A stretch of DNA of 64,000 nt from Nostoc sp. NMS8 (GCF_017115045.1 NZ_JABXKK010000093.1:1-64000); one strand, 5' to 3'. Shown: positions 1-9,204, counted from the stretch's first letter. Translations and numbers: made by a program. Notes: generated by a model from the letters alone, not told the origin.

Positions 1-67
1 TTGAAAAAACCTGTCTCTTGTTTTTCTTGGAATAATTTATTCTTTGGAAGTCCCTAATCTATGCGAT

Positions 68-118
68 ATTCCTTATAAAGAATAATATATTGACATTCTT
101 TATAAGGAATACTATAGT
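68..118 (+). promoter_or_regulatory. Promoter with palindromic operator for the toxin-antitoxin operon
   Basis: A consensus-like promoter is visible: TTGACA at 90-95 and TATAGT at 113-118, with a 17-bp spacer. It is overlaid by a perfect 16-bp inverted repeat, ATTCCTTATAAAGAAT (68-83) and its reverse complement at 95-110, with an 11-bp centre. The right arm fills most of the -35/-10 spacer, so a dimeric repressor bound there would block RNA polymerase. That layout is typical of autoregulated type II toxin-antitoxin operons; the likely binder is the HTH antitoxin at 532. The predicted transcript would begin near 124-126, only a few bases before the GTG at 131. Confidence 0.75.
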
Positions 119-130
119 TTGAGGTAGGAA

Positions 131-535
131 GTGAATTGGACTTGGGAACTTTATCAAGATGTCAATGGAGAAATCCCCAAAGATTTGCTTGCTTTTTTCA
201 TTAGGATGATTCCTGAACAGGAGCAACCAGAAAATCCACCAAAGCCATTACTGAGTCTTTCCGAAACTAGACGTTTACAAGTTAACCTTGGCTACCTGTG
301 TAACAAAGGACTCGCATCACTCACCAGTGGCATCTTTGAGAAACTCGAAGATGACCTGTATGAGTTACGTATGACCAAGAGCGAACATAATCCAAGGTTT
401 ATTTTAACGGCTGCAACACCTCAGCGATTTGTTGTGCTGAACGCCTTTATGAAGAAATACGACAACGCTATTAAAGATAGAGACAAAGAGCCTGCAAGAG
501 TAAGATTACGTGAATTGCAGCAGAGGGAAAATTGA
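131..535 (+). CDS. HigB/RelE-like toxin (Gp49-like family)
   Basis: A 134-residue protein. Its middle resembles the phage-derived Gp49-like/HigB family (RelE fold): a 'LEDDLYELR' segment, then 'RFILTAATPQRFVVLNAFMK' and the 'KK' that usually follows the last strand. Members of this family are mRNA interferases that cut transcripts at the ribosome. The N-terminal 45 residues, rich in Pro and Glu, are longer than in minimal HigB proteins. The start is GTG, preceded by the purine-rich GAGGTAGGAA. The gene overlaps the following HTH gene by 4 bp, the usual toxin-first order of higBA loci. Toxicity and RNase activity are inferred from the family only. Confidence 0.75.
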   Translation: MNWTWELYQDVNGEIPKDLLAFFIRMIPEQEQPENPPKPLLSLSETRRLQVNLGYLCNKGLASLTSGIFEKLEDDLYELRMTKSEHNPRFILTAATPQRFVVLNAFMKKYDNAIKDRDKEPARVRLRELQQREN

Positions 536-1254
536 TGAAAAAACCTAATTTTCAAGCTTGGTTGCAGCAGAAGGTAAGCGATGAGCCAGAAGTGATTTTG
601 GCGGGAAAGTTAGAGTATCTGCGTCTATATCTTACTGATGCCATGCGGAAAATACGTAATAAAGCAGGATTGACTCAGGCACAGTTAGCCCAAAAGCTGG
701 GAGTAAAGCAGGCGGCTGTGTCCAAATTGGAGTCGGCGTTAAAGGAACATGAGTTGGAATCGGTGTTGCATTATTTACATACATTGGGTGCAGATTTGCT
801 GGTAGCCGTCAAACAAGGTGATGACTTATATCAAGCTAGTGATAACGAAGGTGTGTTGCTGGTAGATGTACCAGATGTAGTTTTCCAAAAAGCATTGGCG
901 GCAAACATGAGCGTCCGAGAATATGTGCGTGTCGCTGTTGAGAAGTTTTCTGGTGAGGATGATGGACTGAAAACAGCTTTGGTAAAACTACTTGAAAGTG
1001 ACGATTTGGTGGCGGTGAAAGTAAGAGCGCGTTTAGGTTCAAGGACAATCGGAGAAATTTCTGTAGAGTTGGAAAAATGTTTGAGTCTATCTGAAGAAGA
1101 TAAGATTTTTGCTGTAAAAAATGTTTTGGCTGCTAATATGGCGTGTGGAGAAAGTAATCGTGGAAGTAGTGATGAAGTTGATGAAATTGAGTTATTGGAT
1201 TTAGCTGAAGAATTGCTAGAAAAGTTGGCAGAAGTTTTTGGGAAAAATAACTAG
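532..1254 (+). CDS. XRE-family antitoxin with long C-terminal extension
   Basis: A 240-residue protein. Residues about 35-90 form a Cro/C1-type helix-turn-helix ('AGLTQAQLAQKLGVKQAAVS'), as in HigA antitoxins. It should bind the HigB-like toxin encoded just upstream and repress the shared promoter through the palindrome at 68-110. Ordinary HigA proteins are about 90-120 residues. This one carries about 140 extra residues, including 'VDVPDVVFQKALAANMSVREYV' and a very acidic tail with Leu/Glu helices (residues about 205-240). I do not recognise that extension. It could hold a second toxin-binding or protease-recognition region. The start ATG overlaps the toxin stop (ATGA), so the two are translationally coupled. 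Confidence 0.75.
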   Translation: MMKKPNFQAWLQQKVSDEPEVILAGKLEYLRLYLTDAMRKIRNKAGLTQAQLAQKLGVKQAAVSKLESALKEHELESVLHYLHTLGADLLVAVKQGDDLYQASDNEGVLLVDVPDVVFQKALAANMSVREYVRVAVEKFSGEDDGLKTALVKLLESDDLVAVKVRARLGSRTIGEISVELEKCLSLSEEDKIFAVKNVLAANMACGESNRGSSDEVDEIELLDLAEELLEKLAEVFGKNN

Positions 1255-1271
1255 ATATTAACTAAATCAAT

Positions 1272-4080
1272 ATGGTAAAAGGATTTGGATTTAAAACGCA
1301 AACCATAAGTATTAAAGAACGTGAAGTATACAGACATTTTTTAGATAAGATTTTGCAAATAACTGAACAGGGACTTCAGAAAGGCCAATTAGTTTACTCA
1401 CTTTTAGAAACAAACCTGGAAAAGTTAAATGATGTATTTGCCGAAGTATTGCGCCCTTCTTGCTCAAGCTTTACAAGTCTATACTCAACAATCTTTTCCT
1501 AAAGAATGGGGTTTACTTCAAATATTTCTTGGGGAAATATACTTGAGTAAAATTAGAGGAGAAAAGGCTGAAAATTTGGAACAAGTGCTTACTTGTTGTC
1601 AAAATGCTTTACAAGTTTATACTCCCGAAGTATCTTGCGACCTTTGGGCTGCCATACAAAATTGTTTAGGAAGGGCTTACTTTCATCGGATACATGGAGA
1701 TCACGAAGATAATCTAGAAAAATCCATCGTATTTTTTGAAAGAGCTTTGCAAATTTTTACCCATGAAGCTGCTCCAGAAAGCTGGGCAGAGACGCAAAAT
1801 AATTTAGGAAATGTTTACTGTAAGCGTATCAGAGGAAAAGCATCTGAGAATCAGAAGCAATCGATTCTTTGTCTAGAAAATTCCCTTGAGGTATATAACC
1901 GCGAAACTTATCCTGAAACTTGGGCTATAATTCAGGGTAATCTCGCTGTTGCCTACCAAAAGCTGATTGAGGGAAAACCTAGTGAGAATATAGAACGAGC
2001 AATCGTTTACCATCAAAAAGCTTTGCTGATACATACCCAACAGGCATTTCCTGAAGAGTGGGCGAAGATTCAACACAATTTAGGAAATGCCTATAATGCT
2101 CGTGTTAAAGGAAAGGAAGAAAATAATCTTGAATTAGCTATAAATGCATATCAAGCTGCTTTACAGATTCGTAATTTTGAAAGCTTCCCACAAACATGGG
2201 CAAATACTCAAAATAGCTTAGGGACTACCTATTTTAAACGTATAAAAGGCGATAAATCAGAGAATTTGGTCTTAGGTATAGCAGCTTTAAAAGCAGCTTT
2301 AAAAATTAACTCTCCAGATGCTTTTCCCAATAGCTGCTGGGTAAACGCTTGTAATCTTGGTTATGCAGCATTTACTGCTAAACTTTGGTCTGAAGCTATT
2401 TATGGCTATGAACAAGCAATTAATGCTATTGAAAAAATCCGTACTTGGGTAACTTCTGAATTCCGTCGTCAAGAAATTTTAGAGGAATCTATCGGCATTT
2501 ACGAAAGCATGGTGCAAGCCTGCATCAACGCTGGACAAATAGAAAAAGCTTTTGAATATTCAGAGCGATCGCGTTCCAAACGCCTGGTAGACTTAATGGC
2601 AAGTAACGATATCTACCAAAGCGGCGAAATTCCTCCAGCAGTTGAGAAGTTATTGCAGCAGTATGAAGAACTGCAACGACAAATTGACCAAGAACGCCAA
2701 AGCCAGAAATCTGAAAATAATCGCAGTGAAACACGCGCTGCATTCCAAGCTTATAATGAAGTGATCGCATCTTTATAAACCCAAAAACAACAAGTTTGGG
2801 AAAATCTCAGACGCGAAGATCCCGTATTAGCTGGCGAAATTCAAGTTAACCCTCTCAGCTTGTCAGAAATTCAAAAACTAATTGACCAATCCAATACAGC
2901 TATCCTCAGTTTCTACACTACCAACAGCGACACTCATATTTTTGCCGTGCAGCAAGACAAAATTACTCTCCACACCTGCACAGGACAAGGCTTAAATACG
3001 TTGCAAGGCTGGATTAGCCAGAATTGGTTATTGCCTTATATGAATGATTCCCAAAAATGGGAAACTCAAATTAATAGTATTCTCCGCGAATTAGCTGAAC
3101 GCCTGCAAATATCTGAACTCATTTACCAACATCTTCAAGGAATAGAAGAGTTAATTTTAGTACCTCACATATTACTACATCAGATTCCGTTTGCCGCTTT
3201 GCCTACAGGAGAATATCAGGAATATTTAGGAGATAAATTTATCATTCGTTATACCCCAAGCTGCCAAATTTTGGAATTTTGTCAACAACGCGACAATGTA
3301 GGGAAATTTAATGAAATATCTCTACAATATGGAACTGTGGAAGATGCTGAAGATAACCTTCCCTGTGCCAGATTTGAAGGCGAATAACTCGCCAAAATGT
3401 ACAACATCCCACTAGAAAACAGATTAATTGGCAGCAGTCAAGCCACTTCCAAGAACTATCGACAATTAGCACAACAAGTTCAAGTACTTCATTCCTGCCA
3501 CCATGCCCTATCTCGCCTCGATAATCCGTTAGAATCACAGTTAAAATTAGCTGATGGTAGCATCACCTTGGGGCAATTGATGACACCAAGCTGGCGTTTA
3601 CCTCAACTTGTAGAAGTATTTCTGTCTTGCTGCGAAACTAATTTGGGTACTCCTTCCTTAACTGACGATATTCTTACTCTCTCCACAGGCTTTTTGTGTG
3701 CTGGTGCTAAAAGCGTTGTTAGTACTTTGTGGTCAGTCAATGATTTAGCTACAGCATTATTTTCCATTTTTTATTATCAGCAGCGACAAGAAGGTAGAAA
3801 CCGTCCTCAAGCATTACAGAAAGCGCAAATTCAGCTACGAAAATTTACAAGATTAGACCTAAATAAAATATTTCAGGAAGTAGAAGTAAGGGAAAAAGCA
3901 CTGATAGTAAATAGAAAAAAATATCCTTCAGATTCTATCGAATATCAACAATGGAAGCTTGAATATAATATGTATACTAAATTGAACAGACGAATTAAAG
4001 AAATTGAAAACTCTACTCAGCAATTTCCTTTTTCAGAGCCTCATTACTGGGCTGCTTTTATTTGCCACAGTTTACGGTAA
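1272..4080 (+). pseudogene. TPR-CHAT protease gene, interrupted by one frameshift and two TAA stops
   Basis: Joined, the frames encode about 930 residues. The N-terminal half has tetratricopeptide repeats of the 'WA.tQNNLG..Y..RI.G...EN' type common in cyanobacteria. The C-terminal part is a CHAT (caspase-like) domain, with the probable catalytic His in 'LHSCHHA' and Cys in 'LSCCETNLG' both kept. Three lesions are visible: an extra C at about 1455 (frame 3 to frame 1; translation matches on both sides), an in-frame TAA at 2776-2778, and another at 3385-3387. Homology continues without a gap across both stops. The gene starts 17 bp after the antitoxin gene on the same strand, so it may belong to that operon. 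It is probably non-functional as one protein; sequencing error or recoding are alternatives. Confidence 0.8.
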
Positions 4081-4207
4081 TAAAAATGTTATAGGTGATC
4101 GTGAGAGTACTACTAGTTTTGCTCATCAACCTGATTTAGATTTGGTAAGAATTCAGAATTTAAGTCCAATCTAAAATCTAAAATTGATTGACCTATTATA
4201 TAAAAAA

Positions 4208-4256
4208 AGATTGGGTGGTACGATGCCTACGACGACGAGCTACGCCAAACCCAATC
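4208..4256. repeat. Hairpin repeat between CHAT remnant and glyoxalase-fold gene
   Basis: AGATTGGGT at 4208-4216 and ACCCAATCT at 4248-4256 are complementary arms around a GC-rich centre that contains cyanobacterial dispersed-repeat sequence (CCTACGACGACGAGCTACGCC). It lies between two convergent genes and may act as a weak bidirectional terminator, but no clear T-run follows. Confidence 0.4.
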
Positions 4257-4279
4257 TCAAATAATCTAAAATCTCAGAA

Positions 4280-4882
4280 CTAATTCGCTACCTCAGCCAC
4301 CTCAATAACTCGCCCTTCATAGTCCTTGACTAAAAAATTCAGGGGTTTTTGGTTACGAATCTTCAATTTCAAACCGCGTGTTTCGACTCGCATTAAAATC
4401 ATTTCTAGGCAGTCGTGGTCAAAACAGACGTGGCGTTGCTGATTTTTGCTACCTAAGCTCGCGCCAGTAATAATGTGTAGCTGGGTGTTTTTCTTCAATT
4501 GATACCACAGCCCATCGTTGGCATTATTCATCATTTTACCAGACAAGCTTGGCCCAGTAGACATATATAACGGATCAATGCCAGTTGCGCCTATAGTTTG
4601 TTCGTAGTTGTAGTAGTAGTGCAATGGCACTTCAGCTGCCGGCAAATCTAGCAGCCCTTCATACAACTGTCGGGCAATTTCCAAATCTGACACCATTACA
4701 GTGTGTACTTTTGGCGCACTGGTGAGAAACATCCACATGGCACCAGCGTAAGCTGCTAGCAGCATTACCATAATGCCTTGGGTGGAAAATAGGCTATCCA
4801 AGGGCAGGGAAGGCAGAAAGGAGCCTAAAGTAAGGGGACTGACCAGGAATGATATCACACTAGCTGCTATAACCATGAACAA
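4280..4882 (-). CDS. Membrane-anchored glyoxalase-like (VOC-fold) protein
   Basis: A 200-residue protein with two hydrophobic N-terminal segments (residues about 1-18 and 34-53), followed by a soluble part. That part begins 'KVHTVMVSDLEIARQLYEGLLDLP', the usual opening of a vicinal-oxygen-chelate/glyoxalase fold. Similar proteins are widespread in cyanobacteria and are usually labelled glyoxalase-like domain proteins; their substrate is not known to me. The classical metal-ligand pattern of glyoxalase I cannot be confirmed by eye, so enzymatic activity is uncertain. The gene diverges from the sigma-like gene at 5073 across a 190-bp region. The two N-terminal hydrophobic stretches suggest attachment to the inner or thylakoid membrane. 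Confidence 0.65.
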   Translation of the reverse strand: MFMVIAASVISFLVSPLTLGSFLPSLPLDSLFSTQGIMVMLLAAYAGAMWMFLTSAPKVHTVMVSDLEIARQLYEGLLDLPAAEVPLHYYYNYEQTIGATGIDPLYMSTGPSLSGKMMNNANDGLWYQLKKNTQLHIITGASLGSKNQQRHVCFDHDCLEMILMRVETRGLKLKIRNQKPLNFLVKDYEGRVIEVAEVAN

Positions 4883-5072
4883 ATAAGGATTCTATAAGGT
4901 AGTTGATTTTATGACTGTCGATTAAGACTAAAATTAAGTCCTTGTTTCTAGTTTATCAATACTCAAGTAGTCTGAGTCTCATCTACAAACTGAACAACAC
5001 CAAGATATTATGCGATTAACTAGGGGAGTGCAATTCCCAAAACTATTTTAACAATTATCAATCGCAAGGCTC

Positions 5073-5702
5073 ATGCAAATTCCTCATTTTACGGAAGCTA
5101 ATCACCCGCTAGTGAAGTCGCTATTCCATCACAGTGACCATGAACTACTAACCTTGTTCCAGCGCTATCCAGATGCCGGAAAGTACTTTACGGTAATTTT
5201 TTGCCGCTATAGTCCCATAGTCTATACCTTAATTCGGCATTCGGCGCGATCGCCTGTACAGGCAGATTATCTGTTTGCCCTTACCTGGCGACATATCTAT
5301 TACGAACTCGGTGGACTCAAATTAACTGACTCTGAATCTGGCGAGGAAGCCTTAACCATGCAAAATTGGTTAATTAATATGACAGCTTTCTGTATTAACG
5401 AGATTAAATTACCACCCACAGAAGCAATTCATTATTCTCTGCAAGCGACTTCGCCACCGCTATGGTGCTATGTGGAACAGGCGTTAGACCAACTACCACC
5501 AGTTTTACGATTGATCGTGTTAATGTCTCAAACTTTCCACTGGAGTGAAACTAGAATCGCTGCCTATCTCCAAGCCGAAGGAGAAGCGATCGCTCCAAGT
5601 GTTGTAGCCAATTTTCTTCAGGAAGGCTATCGTATGCTAGAGGACAAATTACCCGCAGATATCCGCGCTATCTACTTTGGGGAAGATTTAGCTCAATCAT
5701 AG
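5073..5702 (+). CDS. Sigma-70-like (ECF-type) regulatory protein
   Basis: A 209-residue protein with the two-part plan of ECF sigma factors. Residues about 25-80 ('DAGKYFTVIFCRYSPIVYTL' and what follows) resemble sigma region 2. Residues about 140-195 ('LDQLPPVLRLIVLMSQTFHW', then a predicted HTH) resemble region 4, where a 'LP...R.v..L' motif normally leads into the promoter -35 recognition helix. The match is loose: region 2.4 is not obvious and the linker is long. It may be a degenerate sigma factor or a structural relative. No anti-sigma gene is adjacent. It is followed about 100 bp later by a secreted TPR protein in the same orientation. Confidence 0.55.
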   Translation: MQIPHFTEANHPLVKSLFHHSDHELLTLFQRYPDAGKYFTVIFCRYSPIVYTLIRHSARSPVQADYLFALTWRHIYYELGGLKLTDSESGEEALTMQNWLINMTAFCINEIKLPPTEAIHYSLQATSPPLWCYVEQALDQLPPVLRLIVLMSQTFHWSETRIAAYLQAEGEAIAPSVVANFLQEGYRMLEDKLPADIRAIYFGEDLAQS

Positions 5703-5800
5703 ATTAAGTATAAATGCGTATACTAAATGTCTTCAATTTAAAAACTTAAAACTTCTTCTTAGACCTTTTACTTAAACCCGCAACTTTACGGGCAATTTTT

Positions 5801-6883
5801 ATGAAACAACAGCTTGTATTTTCCTGGCAAAAGGTAGGCTTAATTTGTGTAGGTACAATTTCTCGTCCCCAGGTACTTTTACACAGCTTTTTACTGGTTA
5901 CTTTTTTGCTGAGTCCTGTAGCTGCGAGTGTGGTTGATATTACGCAACAACTCCATCGACCTTTAAATAGTTCTGTTGGGCGACAATCAAGAGATGAAGC
6001 AGATAGTTTGCTGCGTATCGGTGAACAACAATACACTTCAGGATATGCCGACAAAACAGTTGCGTCTTGCTTGCGGGCACTAGAACTATATCACTCAATT
6101 GGCGACCTGAAAGCACAAGGTCTAGCGTACAATTTGCTTGCTAAGGCTTATATCCAGCTTGGTAGTTCAAAAGAGGCAGAAGATGCTTTAAGAAGAGGAT
6201 TAGCGATCGCTCGTGATACTAAAGACTTCCAAGCTCAAATTTTTGCGCTGAATAATATCGGTACATTTCTGCTGCAACAAGGCGAATCTGCTATTGCTGG
6301 TAAAACAGTTGAAGATGCGCTCGCAATTGCTCATGGTGTGAACAATATTGAAGGTGAAGGACTATCTTTGAGTAATTTGGGTTTGGTAACTGCCAGGTTG
6401 GGAGATTACAACAAGGCGATTAAGCTTTACGAAAATGCTTTAACTTTCCGCCGTCAGACTGGTGATGCCATTGGTGAAGCAAATACCCTGAATAATTTAG
6501 GTGATGCCTATTTAGCATCTGGAAATTATCAAGATACTATTGCTACTTATGGTGAAGCAATGCGGATAGCTAAAACTAACCATGATCGCACTAATGAATT
6601 AAGAGCAATTGACGGTTTAGTTACGGCTCACACTGCTGTCGGACGTTACGAACGCGCCTTTGACTTACTAGAGCAACGTTTAGCACTTGCTAAAGAATTG
6701 CAAAATTTGCGAGAAGAATTAAAATCTTTTGAATCTTACGCTCAGTTGTATAAGCAACAAGGTAATTACTTAACTGCCCGTAATTTTTATGAAAGGGCGA
6801 TTACACTAGCGCGGACATTGGAAGATAGCAAGCAAGAAGTGCAATTGCAGGATCAGCTAACTAAAATGCTTCAGCGGAAGTGA
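5801..6883 (+). CDS. Secreted tetratricopeptide repeat protein
   Basis: A 360-residue protein. A positively charged start and a hydrophobic stretch at residues about 25-43 ('VLLHSFLLVTFLLSPVAA') form a probable signal peptide or membrane anchor. Residues about 65-355 contain seven or so TPR units, including 'GEANTLNNLGDAYLASGNYQ' and 'EGLSLSNLGLVTARLGDYNK', of the Rapsyn/LGN-like type. TPR arrays bind other proteins; the partner is unknown. The ATG at 5801 is the first good start, though no strong ribosome-binding site is visible. The gene follows the sigma-like gene by about 100 bp on the same strand, and co-transcription is possible. Downstream lies a 650-bp repeat-rich stretch. Confidence 0.75.
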   Translation: MKQQLVFSWQKVGLICVGTISRPQVLLHSFLLVTFLLSPVAASVVDITQQLHRPLNSSVGRQSRDEADSLLRIGEQQYTSGYADKTVASCLRALELYHSIGDLKAQGLAYNLLAKAYIQLGSSKEAEDALRRGLAIARDTKDFQAQIFALNNIGTFLLQQGESAIAGKTVEDALAIAHGVNNIEGEGLSLSNLGLVTARLGDYNKAIKLYENALTFRRQTGDAIGEANTLNNLGDAYLASGNYQDTIATYGEAMRIAKTNHDRTNELRAIDGLVTAHTAVGRYERAFDLLEQRLALAKELQNLREELKSFESYAQLYKQQGNYLTARNFYERAITLARTLEDSKQEVQLQDQLTKMLQRK

Positions 6884-6994
6884 GCAGTCAATTTAATGTT
6901 AAAAGGGCAGTTAGAAACCGCGTCTCCACAGTCAAAACCCACTTGCGTGGGTTATAAAAATAGATTTTTTCTTAGGGAACTCCAAGAAATAAAT

Positions 6995-7265
6995 TATCCA
7001 ATATTGTGGGGTGGGCATCTTGCCATAGGTGTCAACTTAAGCTGGAAATATCTTATCTGTTGGCTTCCATGCCCGCCCGGAAATAAATTTTTTTTGGCTT
7101 TTAGCTTAAGTCTACTGAAGTAAACTGGAGATTTTTGGCGATATTTAGTCATCTTCAGATGACTTTAGCTATTAGACGGGAATTGAAATTCCCGGCGGAC
7201 AAGCGGTTTCGCGTTAAGTTGACACCAATGGCATCTTGCCCGCCCCACAAGAGCTAATTGGATAT
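6995..7265. mobile_element. MITE-like element with long imperfect inverted repeats
   Basis: The left arm (about 6995-7040, ATCCAATATTGTGGGG ... GGTGTCAACTTAA) is complementary to the right arm (about 7214-7264, TTAAGTTGACACC ... CCCCACAAGAGCTAATTGGAT), with a few mismatches and a short indel. The centre holds shorter dispersed-repeat motifs (GCCCGCCCGGAAATAAATT; AATTGAAATTCCCGGCGG). It is about 270 bp with no coding capacity, so it looks like a non-autonomous element. No transposase is nearby and no clear target-site duplication was found. Confidence 0.6.
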
Positions 7266-7330
7266 TTTTTATTTTGTCAGTCCCTTAGCCCAGGTTGGTG
7301 TAGCTCTTATTTGTGTAGCCGCGAATGACT

Positions 7331-7515
7331 TGAGACTGTTGGTCAATTCACGGTTGGTTTGACCCCTCACCCCTAAAACATTGGTTTGGCGTTGCTTTCC
7401 CGCCCGGAAATAAATTTCGGGCTAATAGCTCAAGTCCGTTTCAACGGACTGAAAGCAGAGTAATGAGGAATGATGGTTAGACCTCAGACTCCCTATTAAT
7501 TCGCCAACAGTCTCA
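7331..7515 (+). mobile_element. MITE copy 1 of a family also present at 21862-22040
   Basis: A 185-bp element bounded by TGAGACTGTTGG and its complement CCAACAGTCTCA. The inner part includes CCCGCCCGGAAATAAATTTC and AAGTCCGTTTCAACGGACTG, itself a perfect hairpin. A near-identical copy lies inverted at 21862-22040. Both copies also have GCGAA a few bases outside each end. It is non-coding. It lies just downstream of the 3' end of the secreted-protein gene at 7542, which is transcribed toward it. Confidence 0.7.
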
Positions 7516-7541
7516 TGACTTTCGCCCTAGCTCTAAGTTGA

Positions 7542-8267
7542 TTAATTCAAAAGTACTGAACCATTTCGTTCAATTCTCATCGCACTTCTACCCTGTGTGG
7601 CATTGGTGGCTTCCTTAAATGTCACTTGCAAGCTTCCTGGTTCAGAAGAGCCTTGTGGAGTCACTATTAACTGTCCGCCATCTTGTCGTTCAAATGTCAC
7701 TGTTACTGGTGCTTTGAGATTTTGCAGTATTACATCTGACTTACCTTGTAGCGATCGTGGTGCAGTATCGCCAATCACTTGGAAAGTTACATTAGCCGCA
7801 GTCTCATTTACCAACCTGACATTAACCATACCATTCGTTAGTGCGATCGTCGCACTAGGAGTTTGTCGCGGTTCTAGTTGTGGTTGTTGATCAGTAGAAA
7901 CCGCGCCTGGTGAAGGCTGTTGAGTTTGATTGCCAGGGTTTGGGCGTGGTAGCCTGACACCTGGTTCTGGGGCTTCCCCACCACCGACACCCAATCTTGT
8001 TTGCTCTTGTGACGGAGTAGCAGGTACAGGAAGAAGCCCTTGAGCGGCTAGTCTTTCTGTTAGCGCGTTGGGAGGACATCCCTGTGGTACTACAACCTGA
8101 TTATTGTGTGGTTCTTCGTAAAAAATACGAGGACAAGGGTTAATTTTGGGGATAGATTCTTGGGCTAATACTTGAGGAATTGCAGACAGGCTAATCAGCA
8201 ATCCTCCACAAATAGTGCCAAATAACTTAACGGACTTGCGAAATTTTTGAGACTTCATATTCATCAT
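7542..8267 (-). CDS. Secreted proline-rich protein of unknown function
   Basis: A 241-residue protein with a clear signal peptide ('LFGTICGGLLISLSAIPQVLAQ', cleavage after AQ near residue 36). A Pro/Gln-rich linker (about 80-140) follows, then a beta-rich C-terminal domain (about 140-241) with 'VNVRLVNETAANVTFQVIGD', which may be immunoglobulin-like. It should act in the periplasm or outside the cell. Several in-frame ATGs lie at the start (8267, 8264, 8258); AGGAG just upstream favours the second or third. I do not recognise a named family. It stands alone, with MITE copy 1 downstream. Confidence 0.7.
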   Translation of the reverse strand: MMNMKSQKFRKSVKLFGTICGGLLISLSAIPQVLAQESIPKINPCPRIFYEEPHNNQVVVPQGCPPNALTERLAAQGLLPVPATPSQEQTRLGVGGGEAPEPGVRLPRPNPGNQTQQPSPGAVSTDQQPQLEPRQTPSATIALTNGMVNVRLVNETAANVTFQVIGDTAPRSLQGKSDVILQNLKAPVTVTFERQDGGQLIVTPQGSSEPGSLQVTFKEATNATQGRSAMRIERNGSVLLN

Positions 8268-8574
8268 TGACTCCTAGAAAAACATCCAAGTTATCTTTTT
8301 TTAATATTTTTCAAACAGCCTACTTAAATTATTACTATTTAAGCTGTTAGTGTGTTTATGCTCAATAGAATCTTAATAAGTAGTTCTGTTTTTCGTATCT
8401 AACTGTAGACATGAAAATTATCTAAGCTTCGATATAAACTTTTGATTCATAAGAGTGAAAATTCTCAATCATTAGTGAGAAATTATGCAAAGTAATCAAA
8501 AAATTAATGAGTTATGAATTTAAAACAATTCATAACTCATACCTAAGAATTTTAGCTATAATAGTTTAATAGCT
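8268..8574. other. Intergenic region with one terminator
   Basis: About 300 bp of AT-rich DNA upstream of the secreted-protein gene. Apart from the terminator at 8495-8540, I see no gene, tRNA or conserved repeat in it. Confidence 0.6.
8495..8540 (-). terminator. Rho-independent terminator of the DUF2267 gene
   Basis: The perfect 14-bp arms ATGAGTTATGAATT (8507-8520) and AATTCATAACTCAT (8527-8540) surround a 6-nt loop. Read on the minus strand, the hairpin is followed by TTAATTTTTT. It lies 35 bp past the stop of the DUF2267 gene. Confidence 0.7.
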
Positions 8575-9063
8575 TTAAGCTTCTTCCCAAAGCTGGCGAA
8601 CTTTATCAGGCAGCCAGCTAGCAACTTCCTGAATTCGTTCTGACGATAATTCGTCTTTAGTAGCAGAAAACACCGCCTTAACTACCTGCTCGCGTTCTAC
8701 ATTGGGTGGCATTCCCCCTTCATTTGCGACTCTAAATAAGAAGCGATCGCTATCAATTTTAAAGATGCCAGGGCCTTGCCAAGGTGGACGTACCCGACTT
8801 AAAAACCCCACAATTGGATTTGTATCGTGCCACAGGTCTGCAATATCAATTTGCAGCGATTTATCATCGGTTATTTCGGCCGGTTTTTGCAGTTCCCCTT
8901 CAACTCGATCAGCTGCTTCTGTAGTCATCAGATCGCGCATCACCCGAAATACTACTTCGGTGATGTCCCTAGCATCGTAAATGTCTGGCAAACCACTTTC
9001 AGCCTTGACTTTTTCCAAAAATGGTATATCTTTTTCTTTTATATCGCTGGAAGAAGTTGCCAT
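8575..9063 (-). CDS. DUF2267 domain protein
   Basis: A 162-residue soluble protein. Two repeats typical of DUF2267 can be seen: 'DITEVVFRVMRDLMTTEAAD' (residues about 33-52) and 'VERE.VVKAVFSATKDEL' (about 121-140), with 'WLPDKVRQLWEEA' at the end. DUF2267 proteins are small helical proteins related to the RpiA/HMG-like 'VFxxLrerLt' repeat. Their role is unsettled, although some are stress-induced. The ATG is preceded by GGGGG at a suitable distance. The gene has its own terminator (8495-8540) and stands alone between the histidine kinase and the secreted protein. Confidence 0.8.
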   Translation of the reverse strand: MATSSSDIKEKDIPFLEKVKAESGLPDIYDARDITEVVFRVMRDLMTTEAADRVEGELQKPAEITDDKSLQIDIADLWHDTNPIVGFLSRVRPPWQGPGIFKIDSDRFLFRVANEGGMPPNVEREQVVKAVFSATKDELSSERIQEVASWLPDKVRQLWEEA

Positions 9064-9204
9064 TTAAACCCCCAAAGTATTATTCATAGATGCATATCTG
9101 CCAAAATAAAATAGCAGTATGTATAACTACGCCAGCAAATAAAGAGGAGCAGAAATATCAAACTGTAGCAATTAAATAAATGGCTAAATCTTGCAACTGT
9201 TGTT

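Noticed and set aside
6896..7123. 75-codon frame after the TPR gene
   Set aside because: It runs into the MITE-like element and has no protein-like features.
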